64,000 nucleotides of DNA. Origin: Steromphala cineraria (lineage: Eukaryota > Mollusca > Gastropoda > Trochida > Trochidae). The stretch lies in the NCBI GenBank assembly GCA_916613615.1, contig OU744725.1, forward strand, positions 52,323,575-52,387,574, given 5' to 3'. Shown in pieces: positions 1-10,000 of this stretch. A model generated the notes under the pieces. The model did no database searches. It was not told the DNA's origin and saw only the letters and a list, made by a program, of their open reading frames with translations. A program made the translations under genes and the position numbers. How positions within the stretch are numbered: the first letter of the stretch is position 1; every line of letters begins with the position of its first letter.

Positions 1-154
1 GCCATTTACATGTACTTTGAAAGTAAACAGACTCTGCATGATTTATTTTCTGAGGTTTAAGACTTGAACCTGAATGATCTTAAGAAAGTGCCCCAGCATC
101 TCTGTTACGGGTGACATCGATAAAGGTAGTTCCTCATAGGACTAAATACACATA

Positions 155-915
155 CAGTCGAACTTGTATTAGCGGCCACCTCTGTAGAGCGGCCACCTGC
201 CTATAGCGGCCACCATTATGTCCTCCCGATCGATTTTACGTTATATTTTAACTGTGTAGAGCGGCCACCTGCCTATAGCGGCCAGCGGCCACCCTAATTA
301 TGTCCCGAGCGAAGATACAACTTGTCTGTAGCGACCATTTGCAATCATGTGACTGTCACGTAACCGGGAAATACGCTTGATCGCTCACGGCCTAACAGCC
401 TTGTCAGTGTCAATCAGCGGGCGTGTGGTTGTAATTAATTAAGTGAAATGCCATCTCACTCGATAACACAATAGGGTGAGTATGCAAGCTTGTTAGTTTG
501 ACAATTCATTTGTGTCATTGGAGCGTGGCAATGTAAATCGTTTCAATAAAGGTCAATGCAGGTTAGTTTTAATTCATTGTTCAATATGCCTCCCATACAT
601 CGTAATCCGTTAATGAGATGACATTTTCACTCACTAAGCAATAAAAAATCAGTGACTGTTTTACCAGTTAAGTTTGAAGATCTTACACAAATGTATGTTT
701 TAATGTGTTGAATATTTATTCTTTTTAAAACAAGATGATTTATTTTTAATGATGTATTTGAAATATGCTCTTATTTTAAATAAAAATATGGTATCAGAAT
801 ATTTGTTAGTTATCTTTAAGTAGGAGGTCACCCGAACCTCTCTAGAAAGGCCACCTCCATATAAAGGCCACTTTTGGTCGTTCCCCTGGGTGGCCTTTAT
901 AGACAAGTTTGACTG
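155..915. mobile_element. Non-autonomous TA-flanked DNA transposon (pogo/Tigger-like MITE)
   Basis: The 761-bp element begins CAGTCGAACTTGT and ends with the near inverse ACAAGTTTGACTG. A TA dinucleotide lies on each side (153-154 and 916-917), as expected for a Tc1/mariner/pogo target duplication. Inside each end the motif GGCCACC recurs: left end about 173-300, right end about 838-895. No transposase reading frame is present, so it would depend on a partner in trans. Assignment to pogo/Tigger rather than another TA-targeting family is inferred from the terminal sequence style. Confidence 0.75.
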
Positions 916-1226
916 TACTATTTTAAAAATTCCCTAATGTGTCAGATATCCCTTTACAAAATATCAGCTTAGCTTTCTCTTGTCAAACAAAACAATCAAG
1001 AAGTTCCAAAAATTATTGATCTATCATACCGATTTTCATAACATTTATTATTAAACAATATTATACAGTCATTATGTACTCACTCATCTGTTTGACAGGA
1101 AGAAATGAGTAAGGCTCAGTATGTATTTACTTCAATAAATGATATTCTTTCACAAAAAGATGTTGTTTTACCCAAACTGCTTTAATAACCTGTGATGATC
1201 CACTTTCATAAATAGTTCATAGTGTC

Positions 1227-1590
1227 TTAAAGGGGCAGTAGCACATTTTTTGATAATTTTATATTTAACAATTTTCACTGATAAATGTAAGTTAATGTTA
1301 AATATATTATTTTGACAGTGTCAAAAATCTCATTACACAAGCCAATCATCCATAGTCAGAGGACAAAGTATGAAGATTTACATAAAATCCACTGGCGGCC
1401 ATTTTGTGTGAACACCTTTAATTCATTTTGGGTAAGAAAAATCAATCACATGGCTAAACTTTACTTTATATATTTGAATTATTACTGCTCCATTTAATTT
1501 AAATGCATTGTCTTTCAATTGGAACCATTAATTTTCATATTCCTGACAACACCTTTTATTCCCCCCAAAAACGTGCTACTGCCCCTTTAA
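1227..1590 (+). mobile_element. TTAA-bounded MITE, family A, copy 1
   Basis: A 364-bp element with terminal inverted repeats starting TTAAAGGGGCAGTAGCAC and ending GTGCTACTGCCCCTTTAA. TTAA sits at both extremities, as in piggyBac-type insertions. It has no coding capacity. Four more copies lie in this window, near 36.2, 38.4, 43.1 and 47.3 kb. The interior is AT-rich and alignable between copies. Confidence 0.8.
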
Positions 1591-1822
1591 TGAACCATCT
1601 GAATTCTGAAACTATATCATGTAAAATCATCAAATTAATCCCTTTTCATCTTTAACATTTATTGCAGAAACCAAATCTCATCAAAATTCTTCCACCGCAG
1701 TAACCTATGTGAATCACTTGAATTTGCTAGACCTGCACTACAGATAAGAGTCACCTATAAGAGCCGGTCTTTCAAGTTAAAGAGATGTTAACAAACTTAA
1801 TACACGATGCTTAACCCTTTAC

Positions 1823-1988
1823 CTGCCGAAATAAATTGGTGACAAAGCATTCTGAAAGTTTGTAATCAAAGTAATGCTTTTGGTTAAGCCTGCTATTCTT
1901 ATCAGCAAAATGGAAGACTCCTTTTAACTGATACACATTTTCAAGAATCATCAAGTTAACATGTTCATATACCCATTCACCTTCTGGG
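1823..1988 (-). CDS. Exon-like block of an unidentified minus-strand gene
   Basis: On the minus strand an open block encodes a peptide from about GEWVYEHVNLMILENVYQL to YKLSECFVTNLFRQ and ends at a strong donor (CGGCAG|GTAAAG, exon edge at 1823). Upstream there are two possible acceptors, TTTAG (exon from 1988) and CCCAG (exon from 1983), with different phases. The residue pattern looks like protein, but I do not recognise the family. The TTLL12-like exon at 2192-2320 ends in phase 0 and matches neither acceptor phase, so a direct join to it is not supported. The exon-like block at 3883-4006 ends in phase 1 and would join the CCCAG acceptor in frame. Confidence 0.4.
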
Positions 1989-2191
1989 CTAAATTTCACA
2001 AATAAAAGTTTATCATTCTACATTCTAAAATTTTCAAAATAAAAATAATGAAAATTTCAAACATAAGCAGTTTGCAAAATTAAAGTTTTCATGTGAATGA
2101 GTTGTACTGATGTTACTAGGCAACATAAATAACAGTAATGAATGGGGATCTTAAACAAAACTTAATTCTTTTTAAATGAAAAAGTCCCTAC

Positions 2192-2320
2192 CTCATCTTT
2201 CAATTTCTCAAAAAGAGTATTCCAGAAGTGTTCAGGCACTGCGGAGGCACTGAGTTGAGGTCTGTGAAGTTCAACGAAGTCTGAGAACGTCATCTCTGCT
2301 GTCTCAGTGACGACTGGCAT
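2192..2320 (-). CDS. TTLL12: TTLL12-like first coding exon (partial gene, continues beyond the left edge)
   Basis: The exon encodes 43 residues from ATG (2318-2320) to a phase-0 donor, GATGAG|GTAGGG. The segment FVELHRPQLSASAVPEHFW followed by KLKDE resembles the start of vertebrate TTLL12 (pattern F..LH.P.L.AS.VPE..W..L..KL..E), judged from memory of that family. TTLL12 is a tubulin-tyrosine-ligase-like protein that combines a SET-like region with a TTL-like domain. An in-frame stop 42 bases upstream of the ATG supports this start. A CTGCAG acceptor-like site at about 2341 leaves open that the exon is internal. No second exon was found between 1 and 2190, so the rest should lie outside the window. 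It is transcribed away from the kinesin gene. Confidence 0.55.
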
Positions 2321-2341
2321 GTTCACAGAGTGTGACCTGGG

Positions 2342-3882
2342 CGGCTTGACCTGCAGAGGTCAAAGGTCATGTGAAACTGGTTTGACCTGATGAAGTGCAG
2401 TCAATATCACCATGGGACATGTACATAACTGCCACATCAAAGGTCATTAACCCAATAATAAATGTTCCATGTCAGCAACAATAATTCTATTGCAGCTCTG
2501 AATTTTCGAAAATAACAAAATTAATGATGATAGAAGATTTAAAAGAAACAAATTCTTGTGAATACTTTGATAAACTTGAGATACCCGTTTTATGAAGTCT
2601 TTGGATACATTTTATTAAACTAAGAAAAATGAATGTTTAAAATTTTTTTAAATTCAGGAAATGTCGGAAATGACAAATCAGCAGAGCAATTGAAATTTTC
2701 TGTCTTGAATATTGACATATGCTTTTCAAATAAATATCAGTTTATTTTGGGACGTAGTGTGTGCAGGTCAAAGAAAGGAAGAGCCTGTTAGTGTTAATTA
2801 CTTTTGAGAAGCTTAATAAAGTATATCCTTGTGTAATGGGTTTTCAATCAGATAAGGATCAACAGCCTGTATTTGAAAAATTACTTAATGCATTGAAGAG
2901 AAATTATCCTGTATCATTAGTTGGCATAATATCTTAGAAGTTAAAAACTATAGATGAAAATTACTTTACATCTGTACAACATGGCATGCCTTTAACATTA
3001 CATTTAAAAAATCATGAATTAGGAAGTTGTGTCTTGTGTTTTCAGTCACTCTCTGTAACCTCTGTTATTCAGAAAATACAGCCAGTTTTTCTAACTTTAT
3101 GTTCCACAATGGCACAGAAAGTTGACATAAGTCTTACAAAAAATATCTATCTGATATTTTAAAGTAAAAATTATCTAAAATGAAATTACTTTTGATTCGT
3201 CAAATTAATAGCGAAAATTTGAAAAAGCGTGAAATTATGAATTCGAAAGATATAGAGTGACCTGACTTTTTCTCTCATAGGTATATCATCAATTTTTATA
3301 GTCTCATGTGTTTTGATAAATGTTTCTCTTGGATTTTGTCCATAGTTTCTTAAAACATTCTTGTGAACAACAGAAAAATCATTCAAAACCATTTAAAAAT
3401 GACTTTTTCTGTTTTGAAAATAAATTTGATAAGAAATGTAACCTTGCATTAAATGAATATATTTTTTATCTTAAAATGGAAAGTGGCAAAAACAATTTAA
3501 ACTCACTATCTAGTCTAAGAGTAATTATTTCAAGAAAATTAAGTAACTGGTAAGTTTTGAGCAAAAGGTTTCATGAATTCCCTTTAAAAATTTTGTGTTA
3601 TGTCTTTGCCATTATATTTTTCCTTAATCGAAATATATTTTAATTGACTATTCCTAAGTGTACTTATGAACCCATACTGAAAGTAACATGCAAGGAGATC
3701 TAATGTCTTTTTGGATTTGTCCACAGAGAGAACCAAAAAATGACTGACCAAACGTTTACACACAGTTAATTGTTTTTTTTAAATTTCAACTTGATATATT
3801 TAAAATATAAAAAGGCAATCAAACAAAAATGGCACAGAGTTTGTAATCCAAAGTGTCAAGTGAGCGTTAACAGCATCTTTAC
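2342..3882. other. AT-rich stretch between the minus-strand exons
   Basis: No gene can be supported here. A short minus-strand open stretch at about 3250-3390 (reading NYGQNPRETFIKTHETIKI) looks mildly protein-like and has a possible acceptor (TTCACAAG). Its phase does not join the neighbouring exon-like blocks and its donor is poor, so I do not call it. Confidence 0.4.
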
Positions 3883-4006
3883 CGTAAGAAATTAAATTTA
3901 TCACTCCTTGCTGTTTATAAACGAAGTGCTCCACGTGAAATTCACCAGAATTGAGAGTTACGTCTCTTGTTACTTTCTTGTCGAAGAGGTAATAAAATTC
4001 CATCAT
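3883..4006 (-). CDS. Candidate first coding exon, unidentified minus-strand gene
   Basis: A Kozak-like CCGCCATGATGG at 4002-4013 (minus sense) opens a frame beginning MMEFYYLFDKKVTRDV and reaching QGVINLISY before a plausible donor (TACG|GTAAAG, edge at 3883, phase 1). Codon use is more even than in the surrounding AT-rich DNA. The ATG lies only 88 bases from the kinesin ATG on the opposite strand, so the two would share a bidirectional promoter. I do not recognise the peptide. In phase it could join the block at 1823-1983, but that would place the TTLL12-like exon inside its intron on the same strand. Confidence 0.35.
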
Positions 4007-4093
4007 GGCGGTGTAATCAAAAATTGTTTGGACTTGTCGTCAAACAAACTTTTTTGATTTAATGTATTTTTCATTTAATTTGTGACATTCACT

Positions 4094-7000
4094 ATGCCTT
4101 TGGGTTTAGACAGAAGTCATTTCCTCTCTGGAAAAGTTAAAGAGCAAGAAATTCAGTTGAGGGTTAGTTTTATTTGCAAAGCTTTTGAAGTTGAGTTAAA
4201 ATTTAATAATCGATTTCGTAATCAAAACTATTTGGCACCTTTTCTTTAAAAGAATTGTTGATTTGTTTTCAATATCTGTCTTTAACACTATACGTCTAAT
4301 ATTTTGATAACTTATTAATTGTCTTTTGTTTATAATTTGTATTTGAATGGAACATTTTGATTGAATAGTTTCTTCATAACATAATGTGATTGAGAAAAGG
4401 ATATGTTTTGGCTCTTTGATTTAAAAACAAATTTTTAAAGCAACATTTGGAAATGAAAAGCAAACATGTGTTTCTCTAGTTATCCTTTATAATCAAACAA
4501 AACAAATTTTTTATTATCATACAACCTTAATTGTAGTTTATATTAACTTATTAGAAATATGAATAATGTAAAATGATTTGAATTCTCACATAAAATAAGG
4601 AGACTTTGTGGCAGTGTTTAAATTATAGGCCGTCTACAAGTCCTAAACTGGCTACTTTTCGCCAGGACTGGTTACCTTTTGGTCAGGACTGGTAACTTTT
4701 TCAAACATTTTCTTTATTTTCCCCTAAGGAATTGACCAATTAATTATCAGGACAGGCTAGGTTTCTAATCTATTATATACACTGCTTTGTGGCCTACAAT
4801 ACCAATGAGAAATGAGACTCGCTTGAAGTCAAGGATTTTTAGAAGGTTTATTTGAGGGGTGTATTCATTTCTTTACTGATTTTCTTTTTCTAGAAAAAGC
4901 AGGAAAGGATAGCAGGCCTAGAGACAGAAAATGGTATGCTTTATCTAAAACTTGCACAGCTCAGAGGAGCACTGCAGACTTCAAGGGAAGAGTTTTCAGA
5001 TGTTTCATCAAAATATGAGGCAGAACAAAAATTCAGAAGTTTGGTCTCGGAAAAAGCAGGGAGATTCAAACAAGAGATTGAAGTAAGTGCGTCTTTAAAA
5101 GTTGCAAAAAGCATAATGAATATGTCATCTTACATCATTTCATATAGAAATGTAGATTTGGCTCCTTTTCAAAAGATATAATTTGAAGGAAAACTTTGAT
5201 TGCTGGTATTCACAGTATTTTATGCATAAAACTAAGCATTAAATGTAATTATGAATATGAGATGTACAAACAATTTTTAAAATCTGGGAATGATTTTCTA
5301 CAGAACTTTGGAGAGTTTCGATAAAACCCATACTAAGCACTAGTAAGCAGTGAATGGTTCATGACTTAGCATTATTTCAAAATCACTCTTCACAGCTTCT
5401 TTGGAACTACTTATATACCTCACAATCAGACAGCTCAAGGTAGTGTCAACTCATGGTTAATATCTCTTATATATGCATTAAAGGTATTACTGTATGTTCT
5501 GATTGGTTAAAGCTTATACGAGAAGGGATGACGGAGGTGAAGAGCGCAGCCAATCGGATGCCAGAACAGTTTCAGTCTCACCTGGATCAGGCTAGTGCTG
5601 TGGTCCAAAGACACAGACAGGTGTATAAGGATCATTCGTCAAGTCTCTCAGGTACAGTCGACCAATGAATTAAGTACCATATACAAGGGATGTCACAATA
5701 TACTGGTGCATCAGTGGATTATCATGATTCAGTTCACGATATGCAATATAGCTAACTAAATCATGATACAAGTTTTAGTTAATGTCGATCCAAAATTTGG
5801 AGAATGCCACTTCCAGAAATAATGAGTTTATAAAGTTTCTCTAAATTTTAAGTCGATAAAAAAAATATAATGTATTATTTTTAAATAAGTCTACTTGTTT
5901 TTGTGTTGGTATCAATGAATCTGCAAGAATGTTCCATTTACTATATTGTGATATGTAACATATCATTACCTTAATATAGCGATATGTATTGAGTCATTAG
6001 GTACTTGTATCGTGACATCCCTACCATATACCCTACATTAATACTCCTTGAATTAATCCTTAGTAGGACATCATAATTTAAAGAGAACCTCAGCTTAGAA
6101 GTGACTGAGATGATATTCATTGTAGATAGAAATAGTCTTTCTTTTTAGAAATAATAGCAAATAACATGTGCATGTAATTCGCACTTGCTTGTATGTAATA
6201 ATAAATCTGATATTTTCTACAATTTTGATCTTGGTCAAAGACCCTTGTTTAGAAATCTTCCCCTTGACATTTCAAAGCTGTATAAGGACTCCTTGGTTGA
6301 AGATCATTGGTTTGTAGACCACAGTTGTTTACCTCTATGCCAATGCTGCAGGACCAAGTGTTGGTGATCAGTACCGCCATTAAGACTCCCCCTCACCCTT
6401 CAATTCACCACGTCCTGCAAACTCTTCCACAATTCTCCACCCCATCCACTGTCCAAGATGCCTTCTTGGTTTAGTACCCTTTTTTAGAAAACCATTGTTT
6501 GTCTCCTATGCCAGTGTCTAGAACCAGAAGTTTGTGATCCAGACCGCCATGAAGATTCCCCCTCACCCTTCACTTCACCACGTCTTGTAAACTCTTCCAC
6601 AATTCTCCACCCCATCCACTGTTGAAGATGTTTTCTTGGTTTAGGAGACTTGTTTACAAAACCTTATTTTTCCTCTTAATGCCAGTACTCCAAGACCAGG
6701 TGCTGGTGCTCCAGACGGCGCTACAAGACGTGACCGACCGACACGGCAAGGAGAAGAAGAGGAGGCAGGCTCTCCACAACACTCTCATGGTAGGCAGCAG
6801 ATAACATCCCACACAAGCCTCTTCTAGGAGTATGCATGACCATTTTAAATACTTACGACTGGTGGTGTGACGATATATTATGGTATTCATGAATCAAAAT
6901 ACTTAATTTGTCAATTCACGTATCAGAATATAATTTTTGTATCATGATACGTATTGTTGACTTTAAAATTGCTTTTTGGCCTCACAATCAGAGTATTTGT

Positions 7001-10000
7001 CAAAAGTTACTGTTTTAATTTTTTCAAAAACCGTGAAATGGCATATCGTGACATGTATCTTTAAGAATCGTATCACTATTAGATATCATGATACATATCA
7101 TATCAGGCAAAATCTTTAACATTACATCAGACAGACTCTTTAATTGACTCTTACGATAGGCAACAGATGTTATTTTTCACATGATTCTCCTAGGGTCACA
7201 TATGCATGACGAATTGTTTGGATGATTTAAAATACTTTTGACACACTTTTCAAAACACTCTCATGCTACAAAAGATGTTATATATTAGAACAGGAAGTTG
7301 CAATCTCTCCAAAAGGAGGGAGACCTATACATTTCTCCCTTCAATGCCTGATAAATTGCCCATATTTCCCTCAAAATGAGCTAGCAGTAAAATTCTACAA
7401 CATTTATCATTATTTGTGCTAAATAACAGCTTTCATCTGCAGTTGATTATTCAAATAGGTTTGCACATTGAAATTTCATCAGTTTTGTGGAAGATAGTAT
7501 TTCAAACATAACTTTAATTCATTATGATTGTTAATATCAGGAACTGCGAGGAAACATACGGGTTCACTGCCGTATTCGACCATTGATGGAGTTTGATGGT
7601 GGAAATGAAGAGACTGGAGCTCTGGGAAGGTAAGTGTTGTCTTCCCTTGGATGTAACAATCATGTGTTTGCAATAAAGTATAGTTTTGCCCTGAACTATT
7701 ATAGTTAAAGCAGGCCGAATGGTTTGACGATATAACAGTTCAGGGCAAAACTATGCTTTATTGCAAAACACATGATGGTTAGGGCTACTCTATTATTTTT
7801 CTAGTATGTCGATTTTTACTAGATTAAGTAATTTCTACTCCAAATATAAACATATTTTGCAAATAACGTCCAGCCGCAAATTCAAAATTTACGATCAGGG
7901 TCATTCTAATGACGTCATAGCCAATTGTTATTGACATCATGGGCCATTGTTTCTTTACGTCACTCAAAAAGTATACTTTATGCTGAATAAGGGGTGGGCG
8001 GCGCCTTTGATCTTTACGGGAACAATACTAGAATTATGAGTCTGTAACAACATTTGCTGTATACTGTAAATAATATCAGTTTTATTTTTCTCTGCTAGAA
8101 TGTAGTTTCTCATGAAATGATTTTTTCAGACCAGGGACAAAATCTGAAGTTGTGGTCCACTTCTATGATGATGTGAGTATATTTCTTTATTCTTGAAACA
8201 AAACTAATAATAATTCTATCTTAGGGGTTTCATGAACCTAACGTTTAGAACTGATAGACATTTCAATAACAATTGGTAAGTTCTTTAAAATTTGTCCTTT
8301 CTTGATAAACTAAGAAGTAAAGTTACTTATATTACAAATATGATGAAGGAATTCCAGGGCTCCAAATAATCTTTCAATACACATATGTTTTGAGAGAAAA
8401 TAGGGAATATCTTTTGTTTTCAGTGTGATATCACTTATCTCTCTTGAGTGAGTAGAGCCAGTATTTCACAAGTACCGCAGCAACAAGTAAAAATGTATTA
8501 TCCTTTCATGGGATTTTGGTACAAAACCTCTTGACTTTGATTTCCAACATCACACCATTGTTGTAACATAGCTTAGCAACACGATGATGCGTTGATTTTA
8601 AAAGTGACGTCAAACATCTCTCTGTGATATCTTTAATGGCTTGAAGTGATATCAAACTCAGTTGAGAACACTTTCCTATAACTGAGAAAATTCAATCTCT
8701 CACCGCTTGGCATATGATAAATAAATCTATTCTAATCATGTATAGAAATCCTTGCCCTCTTTATCCCATTCCTTTCTATCAGATTTAGCTGTGTCTCCAA
8801 TTTCTTTTACAAGTTATAACCTTTTCTGTCAACAGGAAAACGTGTGTGTTCGAACAGTCAAGCATAATAAAGTTTTTGAATACGAAAAGTAAGTCCTTCA
8901 GTACTTCACCATGATCATACTGATATTATAATATAAATGGATTTCAACACTTTTTAAACAACTGATATAAAAAAAAAACTGAAATTCTTTTGGTTATGTA
9001 TTTAATTTTACAATGTATGACATGTCTTTGTGATTAACAATGATTTTTTGACAGGGTCTTTTCCCCTGAGGAAAAACAGTCCAACGTGTTTGATGAAGTC
9101 CAACCAATGCTGACATCCCTACTGGATGGGTGAGGTTTATTCTGTTTCTTTTCTTCTCTTTCTTAGATGAACATGCAAGAACATAACAAAGTTGCTCATC
9201 TTTCTGAAGAGAAGCAAGAATGTGATTTTGGCAGAAGACTTTTCATTAAGTCAAGGGCAGACAGTGAGTTAATGAATGATCATTTAGCATAGAAAATTTA
9301 TACTCATTTGCATGCTACGCTTGATTTCCCTTTTAGGTGAACTCTTTGAATTACTCATAAGGTTGAAAAAGTACTTTGATGTTATCATCTATGTCATATT
9401 TTGATTACAAAAAGAAGAAAGAACATCAATATATTAAATAATTTATTCAATACATATATAGGCCACATGCCTGTTGTACATTTAGCAATACAATATAAAT
9501 TTTGTATTTTGTTTATTTTCAGGTATCTATGTTTTATTTTGACTGCAAAAAGAGAGAACACCAATATAAAAAGGCTATGTTGTTTATATTCAGGTACAAC
9601 ATCAATATATTAAATAATTCATTCAATACATATAGGCCACATGCCTGTAGTACATTTAGCAATACAATATAAAAAGGTAATTTTGTTTATATTCAGGTAC
9701 AACATATGTATCATGGCATATGGGCAGACAGGAAGTGGAAAGACTCACACGATGCTTGGCTCTCACCGTAACGATGACTATCATCCCTCACAGGACATGC
9801 ATGTAGATGAAGGTGTCATCCCTCGCGCTACTCGAGAATTGTTCAGGTAGATAGCCTCCCTTGAATAAGGATCTTGTCAAGGATTCAAGAGATTCTTTAT
9901 GTTTGCTACTTGAATCATATTTTTTGAGTAAAAATGTTTATCTCTACATATATATATATATTTCAGAAATGCCCAATTCCAAATAGTGTTTACTTCAAAA

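Noticed and set aside
700..906. 68-codon minus-strand open frame
   Set aside because: It lies wholly inside the TA-flanked MITE and includes its terminal repeat, so it is not a gene.
3186..3392. Minus-strand open block as another exon
   Set aside because: The acceptor that fits gives an incompatible phase with neighbouring blocks, the donor GTCAGG is weak, and there is an in-frame stop just before the ATG.
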